DNA of 64,000 bases from Dendrocalamus latiflorus (GCA_017311315.1 CM029658.1:26894629-26958628), one strand, 5' to 3'; positions 12,451 through 55,812 are shown, numbered from the stretch's first letter. A program made the numbers and translations. The notes: a model not told the origin generated them from the sequence alone.

Positions 12451-12858
12451 TTTCCACGAGCCATTAGTCCAACATAGAGGACCAGCAGCAGCGGATTCGG
12501 CGGAATGGGGTACGGGCGAAAGCAAAAGTAGCACGGATGGCAGAGGCAGGAAGAACAACACTGCGAGAGTCGAGACGAAGAAGATTAACAGAGACGTCTT
12601 TTCACCCAACGCGTCGTGCTTTAAAAGTGCACGCTTTTTTCAGGTGACTCTTCGAAACTCGCGTCCGGGCGTGGAGCGATGTGCTAGAAGCCAGTCGAAG
12701 GGCAGCACGTGTCCCTAGTCATGCCAACTACGTTTAAACGCGGTCCACAGGACTGGATGCCACTCCTCTGCCAGGCCGAAGGGACAGAGCAGGCCAAAAT
12801 GCTTACGCAATATGATTTCGGCCTATTCGAGATGAAACCCTTTACCATGAGAGACTTC

Positions 12859-13001
12859 TGTTGTAGGGATGACCCTCTACCGTATCCGTTCAGCCTGTTG
12901 AGCTGAAAGGTTCAGTGGGGGACATAAAAAGACATGAATACCCTTGTAATAGTATCCTAGGGTGGAGGTATAATTATAATATTTAGTCTGTAGCCATAAC
13001 A
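12859..13001 (+). repeat. 3' LTR of the Tat-lineage element, internally deleted
   Basis: It begins TGTTGTAGGGATGAC and ends GTAGCCATAACA, matching both ends of the LTR at 1493-1706. It lacks about 90 bp corresponding to about 1595-1682 but keeps about 20 bp near its start that the 5' copy lost. The sequence just before it has no strong polypurine tract. Confidence 0.8.
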
Positions 13002-13006
13002 CCAGC

Positions 13007-13651
13007 AATAACAATTTGGGGTGGGTGGAGACGTGTTCACGTGGGGTTTATGTATGGAGGGAAGGAGAGCGTGATATATTCGGATCTTGATCCAACGGTT
13101 CCCAACTTATCTGCAGATCCATGATTTAAATGTTGAACATGGACACCCTTGATATGCCTTTTTTTGACAGACTGGATCTAGCTAGGCCCCCCCCCCCCCT
13201 CTCTATGTACGTCTTGTAGCCGGGGGCGAAATCGACACTGTTGGCAGCAAGAGGTCCACGAGGACCATTACACCGCTGACGCAATTTTGTAAACCATACA
13301 AGTAGTTCAGCCACATTGGATAAGAAGCTGCAAATAAATAGGCTGTCCATGGGACTGAATATAACGAATAATAATTCATGTAAATTCCTGGTCCTCCGGA
13401 TCATTACAATTTCAATGCCATCAATAAATAGAATTGAGAACAGCCGTGAATAAAACCATGACAGCCTACGCCTAGGGTGCAGTTTTGCCCCCCTTATCTT
13501 CCCAGAAGCGAAGCTGCTCCTACAACGTTCTACAGCCTACAGCTTCCTACACATGCTAAGCATCCAGTTCTTCACAGAAGGCTTTTGGTCCAAAAATAGC
13601 CCTTGAAATGACCGGAACCGATGCTTGCACTTGGCCAAAGATTTCTATCAG
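13007..13651. other. Downstream of the EMF2-like gene; 3' UTR candidate
   Basis: There is no coding sequence here. The part next to the stop codon (about 13440-13651, minus strand) should be the 3' UTR. I see no clear AATAAA signal on the minus strand. A C-homopolymer lies at about 13186-13198. Confidence 0.4.
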
Positions 13652-44563
<30,912 letters not shown>

Positions 44564-45060
44564 CCTCGCCGCCGACGAGCACCTCGGGCCCTGCGGGGTC
44601 GCAGGACCCCCACCGGAATCCGCGCGCGCACAAGCGTCTGCGCCAGACGGATTGCATCAGTAACTAACATCAAGCAAGCTTGCAGCTGATGGAAGCGGCC
44701 GAGAACCGAACCGGACGGGATCCCACGCGCGCAGGAAGATCTGGCCGCTCGCTCGCCGGCGCAAATTAGGGCAAAATTGGAACCGATCGAGGCCGGGCAA
44801 ACGCTTACCGAGAGCAGAGGCAGTGCTCCGGACGGATCTCCGGTAGCGGGCGGGCGGAGGAGATCGATCGGCGGCTCTTCTGCTGGGCTCCGGCGAAAGA
44901 GCGGCGGCGGCGGGGTTGGGAGTGACGATTTGGGGGCGACGCACGCACGCCTCTTCTGCTTGGCTCGACCCCCTGCGCTCGGTCGATCCGGTGCGACGGC
45001 GCTAGTCAAGGGAACGCGGATCCTGCACGTATTTTCTTCGGCCGTCCGATGAAGAGATGA
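44564..45060 (-). promoter_or_regulatory. EMF2: GC-rich 5' UTR and probable promoter of the EMF2-like gene
   Basis: Upstream of the ATG at 44563 the DNA is markedly GC- and CpG-rich up to about 45060, then turns AT-rich, as is common for grass housekeeping-type promoters. A strong donor-like GGTAAGC (minus strand, about 44809) and acceptor-like CAG sites at about 44640-44690 suggest a 5' UTR intron. No clear TATA box was found, and the start site is not determinable. Confidence 0.5.
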
Positions 45061-45112
45061 ACGGTGGATATGAAGGCGCTGGGACACGTGATTTGAGAAG
45101 AGGCTTACCGCA

Positions 45113-45350
45113 GACGGATGGATCTGCTTTCGGTTTTGGTTTATAAATTTTGTATTTTTATAAGAGAGATTATAAACTAAGAGATAGTTATATGTGCTTT
45201 TAACTGATATAGCTGAAATCAGTATAGTATGTACTACAATCAACTAGTAGACCCCATCTTAAAAAACACATGTTTAAAAACTAGTTACTGTAGTAAAATT
45301 AAAAAGCCACAAGCCCATCAAACGCACCCAATTCTTTTTAGCTTTTGGCT
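45113..45350. mobile_element. MITE (GTCTACNARTCGATTG-core family) upstream of EMF2
   Basis: It contains AGTATGTACTACAATCAACTAG and the paired CTAGTTACTGTAG, and it ends CCCATCAAACGCACCC. It is collinear with the copies near 45.8, 47.8 and 48.1 kb. The right end resembles a PIF/Harbinger-type terminus. Boundaries are approximate and no target duplication is certain. Confidence 0.6.
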
Positions 45351-45694
45351 TCTTCGAAAGTCAAAAACACAAACATCAAAATGGGATAGACACTTGACGT
45401 GGATTTTTCAAACGGCTTCCCAAGTCCAAAACCGTATGTAACGTCTACTGTTGTATTAAAAAGCACAGATAAAAATAATTACCTGTTGCCAAAAACTATC
45501 AGTTGTAGCAAAAAAACAATCCCTACTTAACCGGAAAGCTAGGCAACGGCTAGTGATCCGACAACCGGAGGAGGCAGTCAGTTGACGTGTGGCTAGGGCG
45601 GCGACAATAGGTGATTCAACCATCTTATCTATGAGTTGAGTGGTGCTGACAATACTCCGCAGCATACCTGATTACTCCTAAAATATTCACGAAT

Positions 45695-45925
45695 ATTTAG
45701 GGTGACTTCTTTTAAGCTGTGGTTTATGGTTTATAGATGCAATTTTTTAATTCTGGACTGTTTGCGAGATGTAGTAAGCAGAGAAAAATAGCCACATGCA
45801 AATTTAGCTGATATAGCTAAACTCAATACATTTTGTGCTACAATCTACCTATAGACCCTGTCTTAAAAATACATTATTTAAATGCTAATTATTATAGTAA
45901 ATAGAAGTCAAAGCCTAAACCAAGT
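45695..45925. mobile_element. MITE (GTCTACNARTCGATTG-core family), second upstream copy
   Basis: It begins near GGGTGACTTCTTTTAAGC and carries GTGCTACAATCTACC, then AGACCCTGTCTTAAAAATAC as in the other copies. It ends near GCCTAAACCAAG. Boundaries are approximate. Confidence 0.55.
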
Positions 45926-46021
45926 AGATTCGAACGAACCTTTGTTCGTCTATCAATGGAAAGATATACAGTTCTCCTGGGTATTCTCATTCTTGAAAAA
46001 GATATTCAACAATGCCATGGA

Positions 46022-46886
46022 TAGGGGTGAAAATGGATCGGATAGTTTCCGACCGATCCGGATAAAAATGGATACGAATTGTGTCGGATCGGATTTTCTT
46101 CAAATAATTCTCGGATCGGATACGAATACAGATTTTTTGTCAGATACGGATACAAATATAGTAGACCTGATATCCTGCGAATACGGATACAAATACAGAT
46201 TATCCGGATAATACGAAAATGGATATCCGGAATTTCAGCCCAACATTGCCCAGCCTAAGTCAGCCTCTCTCATCTCCCCTGCCACCAGCCCACTAGCCCA
46301 ACCAAGCCATAAGCCTCCATTATCATTAGGCATTAGGTTCCTTAGTCATATTAAATTACAAACACCACTAGCAAATATTTATGTTTATTAAAAATAAATT
46401 TAATATTGTCGGTGGATTAAAATTTGTACTGATTAAATTGATGTACTCTCGTTTAAATCATTTTGATGCAAATTTAAATACTTAATTAATTTATTAGTCA
46501 CATGTAAATGGTAGAAATCCATTAATAATTATTTAGGACTTTAGAAAAATTAACTGCCACTTGAAGATTTAAAATATGTACAACGGTATGTCTATTGTGG
46601 ATAAAAATACTTATGCTTGTTTATATTTTATGAATGTTTTGACAAGATAAATTATTTATGTGTTTTCATTGATTTTGGATGTATAGTTTAAGGGGTTTTT
46701 TATGTTCTGATAAATATTTGTGACCGTATTCGTTTTGATTCGTATTCGCTCCGTATCTGTATTCGATATTATTCGTATTTGTATTCGTATCCGAGGTATC
46801 CGTATTCGTATCCGTATCCGAGAAAACTATGAAAACAAATATGGTAGAGACATTATCTGTCCGTATTCGATCCGTTTGCATCCCTA
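46022..46886. mobile_element. Non-autonomous hAT element, 865 bp
   Basis: The ends are TAGGGGTGAAAATGGATCGG and, on the opposite strand, TAGGGATGCAAACGGATCG. The 8-bp duplication GCCATGGA is perfect (46014-46021 and 46887-46894). Subterminal ATCCGTATCC/GGATACGAAT motifs are abundant. The centre is AT-rich, with no transposase. It lies upstream of the EMF2-like gene. Confidence 0.94.
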
Positions 46887-47636
46887 GCCATGGAGTTCTG
46901 CATTTTGTTCGGCTACACCTCTTTTCCTAGTTCAGAGCAGTGGTATATTTATTTTGCTTTGATACTTTTTAGTTCTGGGGCATGTATGTGCAGGGTAAAA
47001 CTAAAACTTTTTGGCTGCATGTCTTCCTATGGTGCCAGAGGCTGAAGGCTGTACAATATTGCCTTTTTAGATTATATTGATTGTGGTTGATGGTTTTTAG
47101 TTAAAAATAAATAGTAATTGCTAAAAGACGTGATTTTTAAAAAGAGTGGACGAGCAGTGAGAAAAGTGAACGAAATGCATGCGCGAGATAGGAATGGGAG
47201 GAGTGGGCCATGTGATGTGCTCGTGACCTACCTTATCCCAAGAGCGAGACAAGAACGAGAGGAGTGAGGAATCTACTTTTGAGAAGTCAGGTGTTTATAT
47301 TAGCTACTGATTTCTCTTAGCAGAAGTCAATATGAACTAACTCTTAATTGAAAGAAAAGATAATTACACAAGAATTGTAATTGGGTTCCGTATTATTTAT
47401 GTCTAAGCATTAGTAATTCTAAAAAAACCTATGGTGTCTAGATATTGAGTTCAATGTTCGCCTATTTAGAATAAGAAGAAAGTGAAGGGAAAAGAGAAGC
47501 CAAATTCCTCACATAGTAAAAATTTTATATTAATCTTACCTAGCCTTGTATCTTCTTAGCTCAATCTTCTGCGTAATCTATACAAACTAATCTTAACACC
47601 ATTCGACCAAACTTTGTACATAGTATGCAAACTTTA

Positions 47637-48325
47637 GGGCGTGTTTGGATCTGTTGCTACACTTTTCCACACTAGTTGTGGCAAATTACATGGCAAGTAA
47701 ATTTTCTTGTGGTGATATAAATCAATCACTACAACTTGTGGTAGGTTTTTTACGATTATGGTTTATCTTTCTACAGTAACTAATTTTTAAAGGAAGTATT
47801 TTTTTAAGACAGGGTCTACAAAATTGATTGTAATAGACACTGTCCCGACTCTATATATATTGGTAAAAATCACATATGAGTATTTTTCTCTTTATACTTT
47901 TTCTTATGAACAGCCATAATTCAAAATTTTAAGCCAAAAACTGTAAGTCACGGCCCAAAAAAATCTACCCTTAAACAAATGTGGCTCATCAAAATTGTGT
48001 TGGTGGCTAAGGTTGTATTTGTATTGACTTATAAAGGTTACGTTTCTACAGTAAATGACTTTTTTTACAGTAGCTAACTTTCAATGAAGTGTCTTTTCAA
48101 GGAAGGGTCTACTAGTCGATTGCAGTACATACTATAGTGACTTCATTTATATTGGACAAAATCACATGTGAGTGTCTCTTATCTACAATCTTCTCTATAA
48201 ACAATTAATATTCATAAACCAAAACCAAAAGTTAATATGAACGGCACTAAAAAGGCCAAACTTGGCTAGCTTAAGTGTGGCAAAGTGTGTTAATCCAAAG
48301 TGTGTTAATCAATCAAACATTGATA
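47637..48325. mobile_element. MITE-like unit with two nested copies of the dispersed family
   Basis: The left part starts GGGCGTGTTTGGATCTGTTG and continues with CTACACTTTTCCACACT. The right part ends with AAGTGTGGCAAAGTGTG and ACACTTTG-type sequence in opposite orientation. Within it, two copies of the GTCTACNARTCGATTG-core MITE lie at about 47745-47992 and 48010-48255. The outer boundaries are tentative. Confidence 0.5.
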
Positions 48326-48329
48326 TCCA

Positions 48330-50208
48330 AAGAAGGGGAACCAAAGAGAAAAGCTAAAAACTTGGTGTTTCTAATGCACCTCTACGCTAGTAAGTATGCT
48401 CAAACGTTTCTGATAGAGGAGGAGAAGGCTGCTAATGCAAGTGCATGATGGTTGTCATTTGGGTAGCCCAACCTCTGGTTTCATTAAGCACAAGTGGTAT
48501 ATCATAAGAAAAATGAACCAAGAACTCTAATCCACATCTTCTTGTGGTTCGGTAAGCAAAGGTTAATTCCAGGGGGAGATGACAAGTTGCAAACAGGTAG
48601 GTTGCAATTCAGTGAAGTCTAGAGATAATCGTGTGAAAGGCTATAATTCCACATGTTGTGTGCACTTTAATTAGCTGATTTGGCTTGAGAAATGCAGGAG
48701 TTTTCACAAATTAATTCAGAGCTTATATACTTCATTGTGGGGGAAATCAAGGAGGAGCATCAACAATGGAGATTAAGGGGGCTACTTGCATTAACAAGTT
48801 GTTTCAGTGATTTGTAGTGGTGTTGTAAGGGCAAAGATTGTGTACCTCTTTATATCATCATTCTAGTTGTCTATAACCAATGAACTCATTTCATTCTTAA
48901 CATAAAATAATTGCAAATTTCATATGGGTTCTCGAAAATCGTCATAGTTTGCTAAACAAGATTTGACTCCACGTGCAGTTGACATGTTTGTTATTTGATC
49001 ATTTGGCCATCTAAATGACTAAGTGTGTGCTTTTATAAGTGGTTGATAGAGATGGTTGCCCTTTGCTCAAAGATTTTCCCTCTGTTTCACAATATTTATT
49101 GAACCACGGGACAAAGCAATGATACACAAAGTTTAAGTAATACAATGGAATTGGAACATGATTACTTCTATTAAATAACATATTTTAACCACTCAACATC
49201 TTTCACATCATTAATAGCACAAATAGAGGAGAAAAAAGTGCCATACCCATATTCTTGATTCCCTTGATTGGAAAGTATTATAAATACCAATTCCAATAAT
49301 CTAGACAAATATCATAAAATAAGGGAGTAGTAGCACTTACATGATCGTGCATTTTTAACCCATCCCAAGTTCTCAACTTTGTAAAAAAATGTTGAAACTT
49401 ACTTCATTCAATATGGGCACTTACATGATCGTGCATTTTTAACCCATCCCAAGTTCTCAACTTTGTAAAAAAAATGTTGAAACTTACTTCATTCAATATG
49501 GGCCATCCGGTTTGGATCAGACGCACACAAATGCCCCAATTGTCCCTTCACATCATAAATGCACTCATACCTAAATACATTATTTTTAACCAATCCCAAG
49601 CTCCCAACTATGTTAAAAAATGTTGAAGCTTGCTTCATTCAATCTGAGCCATCCGATTTGGATTGAACACATGCAAATGCCCGATTGTCCCCTCGAATCA
49701 TAAATGCACTCGTACACAAATACATGCACACCAAAATTCCAAATTTCAACCATGATCTCGCCTACCACAACGTGCATGATTGTCAAAGCCGCGGTGTTTG
49801 GATCCGACTGTGCCACATGCAACACCGCCTTAATCCAACGGCTAGAAGAAAATGAGCAATGCAACGATCACTTTTAACTTTTCACCCTGATGCCTACAAA
49901 ATTACAAAAGCAGGGCCCCATCCTACCAGCCATAATAACCCAAGTGGCCGTTAAGACTTGCCGTCTCTGCATGAGGTGACGGCGGCACATTCGTCCTGGC
50001 ACTCTGGTTGGCAACGTCACAGCAAGGGAGAGTAGGAGGATGAGGAGGACAAGGAGGATGAATGGGATGAAGTTGTGGTGGTGGTGGAGGGGGATGCTAG
50101 AACAAATAGGGTATTCCAATGCACCAATGTGGAGGTGGCGCGGACCGACCACGGCATGTCGAGCACGGCATTTTGACCACGGTGAAATGATCACAGTCAG
50201 TAGTCGGA
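48330..50208. other. Intergenic sequence without a recognised gene
   Basis: I see no supported coding sequence. The only structure noted is the tandem duplication at 49333-49501 and a diverged relative at about 49555-49735. The far right (about 50150-50208) already has the GTAGTCGG-type motif continued at 55286. Confidence 0.5.
49333..49501. repeat. Tandem duplication, 84-bp unit, two copies, with a diverged third nearby
   Basis: The units at 49333-49416 and 49417-49501 differ by about one A in a homopolymer run. Each starts GCACTTACATGATCGTGC. A more diverged relative with the following GCCATCCG block recurs at about 49555-49735, so the recent duplication lies inside an older duplication of about 180 bp. 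Confidence 0.92.
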
Positions 50209-53200
50209 GATGTTGTCAGACCCAGATTTTACAATCCGGAATCTTCTGTGATTCCACCGCACTATTCCCTGGATCAGTAAATAGTGCTCACAGATTACAG
50301 TTCTGAATATCAAGGTACATATCATGCGGAAGCGTAAATATATTAGTAAACTTACTCATGGGCCGATTAGGCCGAAATCAATAAATTGCAGCATCGAAAG
50401 AACGAAGCACACAGGTGGGACCTTCAGGACATGCCCACAGGCAGCCAACTGAAGGTGCGCGACCTAGCCCTTGACATCTCCATCTTTTCTGCCAGCTTGT
50501 CCAATCTTGTTGTTGAGGCGAGGTGATTTGATTCCTGATGCTGAATTTTGTCGCAAAAGCGAGTGTGAGCACTCCAACCCCGTGCTCCGCGAGCCAATAC
50601 ACAGAATGCAAATAAATAGTTTGCATGGCTTAACAAAGGAGAGGCTCGGATTATTTTATTTGCCAAAAATCGCTTTTAGTAGCTTTGTTATTATTTCATC
50701 ATAGTGTTATTGTTACTGCCTATACACCACCTAGTGACTATCATAATCGACTTACTCCACCAAAATACACTTTCCTTATTGATTGCTGTATAAGACTCCA
50801 AACAGCGAATGACATCATTTAATCAGTCCACCGATCATGCTCTTTCCATATTGATTGCTATCTATGACCCTTAAACTGAGATTATCATCAATTATGCAAT
50901 CCACCAATCATTCGTATCGAGACTTCCTAATTATTCAATCCTTTTTGTTATTGATCCAAAACCATAATTTGTTCTCCCAATAATCAACCTTATTTTCAAC
51001 TATCTGTCTCTAATTAATTCACTAGTATACATCCACCAAGAATATCAGTGATCAAGATTAATCCCCCATAGTTATTTTCATATCTCCAAATTTTCCAGAA
51101 ATTCTCAATTCATCCATCTAGAAATTGTTCGAATCCTATCAATCCCAACATTGTCAACATCTCCCAAGAATTAATAACAAATATCGGTGTTGTAATCCAA
51201 CCATTACCTTTGCATTTTCTAATACTCCAAAAATCATATAATTCATCTATCTAGTCTATAAATCCATTTTGGCTCCACCAAATTCATTTCTCCTAGAATC
51301 CACACTATTGTTTCCTATTTACGATCGACATGAATCCATCAATACCTATATATATTTACCACAAACACACATCTCCTCTACTCATGACTCTATATGTTCC
51401 TCCTTATATTTCATTTTGTAAGAAGGGAAAATATTTTATTTTTGAATTATGATACATAAAAATTCCCTGAGACCTAGCAGTTTTGTACAAACACATAATG
51501 TTCAAGAGAATGCAATAATATTAGTGATCCAGATTCCATCCACCATTACATGGCATCCGCACCATATAGCATCTTTCAGCGTTATAGCCGCTTAACTTAC
51601 CACTGGGACGACACCCGAGGACAATTCAAATCAGGGCTTTCCATCTGCCCTCCACTCTTTCCATTCCCATTCATAAAGCATTTTGAAATAGAACTATATC
51701 TGGTTAAGTTCCCATGCCCACCCTTGACCGTGGGCACGGCTATTCGAATAGTTTTGACTCTGCAGAGTTTGTACACTTTACCCACAAGAGACAGTTCACT
51801 CGTTGCCCCACACGATTCCTTAGTCATGCGGTTGAGCAAACCATCACAGTAACCGTTCAAAGTACCTCGCCCCGTCCATCATCTCACCCTATGGGCCGCT
51901 CCCACTTGCGGTGGGTCCCATACATTGTGCGGGATGTTCCCCTCCTATGCGCCTAGTAGCTGACTCCCCGTACTGCTAGCACGCCGCAGAAGAACTTCAC
52001 TCACAAAGAGTGTCCCATTCAAGCCATCACCCAGAATCGCTACTTGCACCACCACTTCTCCTCCACCGATGATGATGACTTTCGGGGTCCGGTAAATTTA
52101 CTAGGCCAAGTTGTATTTTACAGACTTGTGGTTACACTTGTTTTACACAGGAGGTCATGACAAGATTCAGTCCTTAGGGTTATCTGGGCGGTTCTACCAC
52201 AAACCACACTCTCGTGCACCCCTGCACCATACCCCCGAACCATCCGCCCAGATAAATAAGCAATTTGAGGTTTTTGGGAATATAAAATAACCATATCCAA
52301 CATACACCAGTCATTACCACCATGACTGCCCAACCAATTTTTCTCAGGGTTAAAAGTGAGGCTTGGGCGCTCTCGCGCCCATGAGTATCTAAAACTAAGC
52401 ATGGCATATAATTACGGACTTACTTTTGAAAAGTTACCATTATAATTTTGCTAAGGCGACAAGGTTCACATATTCAAGTATTCCAAAGGAGGTGTAATAT
52501 CAATCAAGCAAGCAGTGGGCATATAACTAAAATCTTAAATTAACATGTATTTGCATATAAAATAATAGCATGCAATTTGATAATTTAAACCAAAGTAGTC
52601 TGCAGAAAACGTAGGTTCAACATGATCAAAGTATTGACTCGCCTGGCGCGGTTTGCCGCGGTCTTGAGCTCACACAAGGTTGTCCCATACGATGATCTCT
52701 AATTCCTGGTCTTCATCGATCTCGGTCTCGCTTGATTCATAGAATCTTCAGGACTCCAATTTCTAATTACGCGACAATCGACTGAATCCAAATAAAAGCA
52801 AATAACTCAAAGGATCCAAATAAATCCGAATAAATTTAGTTTAGATTTATTATTAGTTATTAGGTGATTCAGATGATCTGAGACAAGGCATGTGGTGTGA
52901 TATTTTATGTACCTCCTTTTATCACTAGGTTAAGTTTAATTTAAACTAGGGTTTATCTATACAGGTCCTAACTTGCTATATAAAGTTATGTTCAGTATCG
53001 TTATTCATTTGAAACTAACATTAAAATTTAATTAATGCCACTTTTATTTACTTTAGCTACCATCAGGCTTACCTTTATCCCTAATTTCAGTGCAAACTCA
53101 GTTATCTAGGTGAAACTTGGTGTGAGGTTATATTTCAATATTTGCTATTTTAGCAAAACCTACGGCAAAAATTTATTTAACGAAGGCATGTTGAACATTG

Positions 53201-53739
53201 GGCATATATTAATGGTAGCCTTTATTACATTTGAACATTTAACCAAAAGAGATTTTCTTTATTATTGCCCTTAATTAATATTTAGTCTTTTACTCCATTT
53301 ATGCAATCCATATTAATTATTCAGAACTAATCCAAATATTAGTGGCTTTATTCCCAAATCATTTAATAGTCAAAAATGGTTTTTCCTGATTGCTTAGGGT
53401 ATAGAAATAATGGTTAAGGTTTAAACCATGCTATGGTCAATCCAATAATATTCACTAATATGCGAAGGCTTAGGATTTATATCCTTAGACCACCCTCATT
53501 TGTTAACCCATCACACCCTGGAAGCATATCCTAAGCAATGTTCCTTCTAAACCTTTATTTATTAATTTAAGGTTAAAATAAGTAGTCAAGGCATATTATT
53601 TGCTAGCACATGATGATTATTCATGATTAAAATAGTTGAGAGGCTCATTTATATTCTAGTTAATTTTATGTACCCTTTTATTTATTTATTGCACTCTTTA
53701 TCAATTATTTTTGGATTTCCCCCTAATTTCTCCTTCACT

Positions 53740-53855
53740 GCAGCTTTCGGCAAAATGGGTAAAAATGCTAACTACATGTTGGGGCCAGATGGAAACGAAC
53801 CCGGGTCAGTGTATTGAGAGCGAGCGCTGCTAGCCACTCGGCTAGCCGGTGTTAC
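53740..53855 (-). repeat. SINE-like sequence with pol III A and B boxes
   Basis: On the minus strand TAGCCGAGTGG (53844-53834) matches the tRNA A-box pattern, and GGGTTCGTTTCC (53802-53791) resembles a B box about 31 nt further on. The surrounding sequence cannot fold into a tRNA acceptor or T arm, so this is better read as a tRNA-derived SINE remnant inside the solo LTR. Its ends are not defined. Confidence 0.45.
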
Positions 53856-54889
53856 CTGCTTGGAAAGGGGTCGTGTTGTAGATGAACCGTGTGACAGAAG
53901 CCCAAAACAGAGGAGGTAGGAGGCGGGTACGGACGGCGGTGTCGGCGGCGAGGGGCGGCCGAAGAGAAGCCGGGGAGGGCCAAAACGGGTTGCCGGAGGT
54001 GAGGGGATGCCGAAGGTGGTGACGACGGGGACGGGAGAGATCCGAGGCGGACCGGCGGCGAGCGGCGGCGATGGCTTGGGGATGGTTCTCGGCGCCGGCG
54101 ATGTATAGGCACGGGGAGGCTCGGGCAAGACTGGGAGCGACTTTGCGAGGGGCTGTAGGTGGCTCGGCTGCAAGGAATTGGGTCCGGGTGGCTCGGATCG
54201 ATGGGGGAGCTCTGGCGGCCGGAGTTGGGGGAGATGGAAGCGCCGACGAGCTACGGGGGATGAGGGTCGAATTGTTCACTATGGGAGGGGGTAGAGGGCG
54301 TGGGGAATGGTTTGGCAGGGGCGACGGCTCTTGTAGGCGCGTGGGCGCGGCTACCACCGAGAGGCCGCCCGTTCGGTCACTTCGGTGAGCGGCGGAGCAG
54401 ACGGTTGCAGGCGGCGGGGCTGGGCGAAAGATTTGGCATGATGGCCTGCTCTGGCGCCGCGCGTGCTGAGGGGCAGAAGCTTGAGCCGCGCACATGAGGA
54501 GATGGGTCGGGCAGCGCGGGGAGAAAAAGAGGGAGCGGCGGCAGAGCTGGTGGCGCGGTCCATCGGTCGGAGCGGGGATCCCCTGGTCCGAGCGCGCCGA
54601 CTAACGGTCCGAAGGGGAGTGTCCGCTGGTCAGAGCGCGGGCCAGGCTGCAGAACGGGGCGTGGGCGGAGCTGAGGTGCGGCCTGGGGAGGGAAAGAAGG
54701 AGAGGCGATGGGGAAGAAAAACAGTGGAAGAGAGAGAGGGCCGCTCGGGCAATGAAATGAGGAAAGGGGCTGGGCCGCAAGCGGTAAGGGGAGATGAGAG
54801 TTGGGGTTGGGCTGGGCCGACTGGCCTGGTCTGACCCCCATCTCTTATATATAGTATTATTATTTTTTTTTATTCACTTGTATTTACAC

Positions 54890-54892
<3 letters not shown>

Positions 54893-54920
<28 letters not shown>

Positions 54921-54922
54921 TT
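54893..54922. repeat. (AT)n microsatellite
   Basis: About 13 uninterrupted TA units, inside the solo LTR at 50214-55280. Confidence 0.9.
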
Positions 54923-55321
54923 TATTGCTTTTTAATTATTTACACATGTATATTTCCTTTTATGTTTTTGCTCCTTTACTAAACCTTTTTGCATATGATT
55001 TATGCATATGTTTTTACTGTCCATTGTAATTACTTGTCATTATCCAAATTTTTGTATTTCAATTTAAGTTTCTCCCTCTTTTCATGGGTCATCATTTTAG
55101 ATTTAAACTTCCTATTATTTGAGCATGCTTGTTCCTTTCTTGCATTTCTTAAATTTTATTTTTGGAACCTCAACCAAATTTTTTTTCAGAAGTACCTCAT
55201 AAACTCCAAATTCAAATAAAACACACTGAACAATAATTAAAAAATTCATGTTTTCAAATTCAAATTTTCAGGATGTTACAGATGTGGACCACATCGGTAG
55301 TCGGTAGGCTTCGATCTCCAA

Positions 55322-55417
55322 CAGTGAACCGGTCGTATGCTACAGTGAATCGATCGTAAGAAACAGTGAACTGGTTGTATACAATAGTGAACCGGTCATG
55401 AGCTACAGTAAACAGTT
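55322..55417. repeat. Minisatellite, 21-bp unit, about 4.5 copies
   Basis: The units read CAGTGAACCGGTCGTATGCTA with substitutions. It lies immediately left of the 22-bp array. Confidence 0.88.
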
Positions 55418-55499
55418 GATAGTCGTAGTCTTGTGTTGGGCTGGTCGATCAGTAGACTACGACCACGGTCGGTAGTTAGAGGCGTCGACCACGATATGT

Positions 55500-55812
55500 G
55501 ATCGGTAATTGTAGACTTTGCTGATCGGTAGTCGAAGACTTTGTGATCGGTGGTCGTAGACTTTGTTGGTCAGTAGTCGAAGACTTTGTTATCGATAGTC
55601 GTAGACTTTCCAGTCGGTAGTTGAAGACTTTGCGGTTGGTAGTCAAAGACTTTACAGTCAGTAGTCAAAGACTTTGTGATTGATAATCATAGGTTTTACT
55701 GGTCGGTAGTTGAAGACTTTGTTATCGGTGGTCGTAGACTTTGCTAGTCGGTAGTCATAGGCTTTTACGATCGGTTGCTGTAGGCTTCACGATCGGTACT
55801 CGTAGACTTCGA
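55500..55812. repeat. Minisatellite, 22-23-bp unit, about 14 copies
   Basis: The units read GTCGGTAGTCGAAGACTTTG plus two to three variable bases. Odd and even units alternate between GATCGGTGGTCGTAGAC and GTCGGTAGTCGAAGAC, suggesting a higher-order pair. Similar GTAGTCGG sequence lies left of the solo LTR insertion (about 50195-50208). Confidence 0.92.

Larger units (their letters stand above)
1493..13001 (+). mobile_element. Degenerate Ty3/gypsy LTR retrotransposon, Tat lineage
   Basis: The element runs from a 5' LTR (1493-1706) to a shortened 3' LTR (12859-13001) and is flanked by CCGGC (1488-1492) and CCAGC (13002-13006), a 4-of-5 target duplication. Inside, in order, are gag, protease, reverse transcriptase, RNase H, a second archaeal-type RNase H and integrase, all broken by stops and frameshifts. 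They are followed by two tandem-repeat arrays and an antisense ORF. The dual RNase H and the antisense ORF between pol and the 3' LTR are features known from Tat-lineage elements such as RIRE2 and Grande. A hAT element (9171-9731) is nested within it. The element is old and cannot encode functional proteins. Confidence 0.88.
50214..55280 (-). mobile_element. Long solo LTR, about 5.07 kb, gypsy-like (Tekay/RIRE3 type), minus orientation
   Basis: The plus strand begins TGTCAGACCCAGATTTTAC and ends GGATGTTACA. Read on the minus strand it begins TGTAACATCCTGAAAATTTG, a start typical of Tekay/RIRE3-like LTRs. A perfect 5-bp duplication GATGT flanks it (50209-50213 and 55281-55285). The interior has a GC-rich stretch (about 53860-54840) and no pol genes. 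It is a different family from the two solo LTRs in the EMF2 introns. Confidence 0.85.

Noticed and set aside
49874..50194. Minus-strand frame with a hydrophobic leucine-rich segment
   Set aside because: It has no homologue I recognise, no supporting context, and it overlaps minisatellite-type sequence at its edge.
53777..53855. tRNA gene on the minus strand
   Set aside because: A and B boxes are present, but acceptor and T-arm pairing is absent, so a SINE remnant is more likely.
53842..54495. 217-codon proline/serine-rich frame
   Set aside because: It is inside a solo LTR, and the GC-rich tract gives open frames on both strands.
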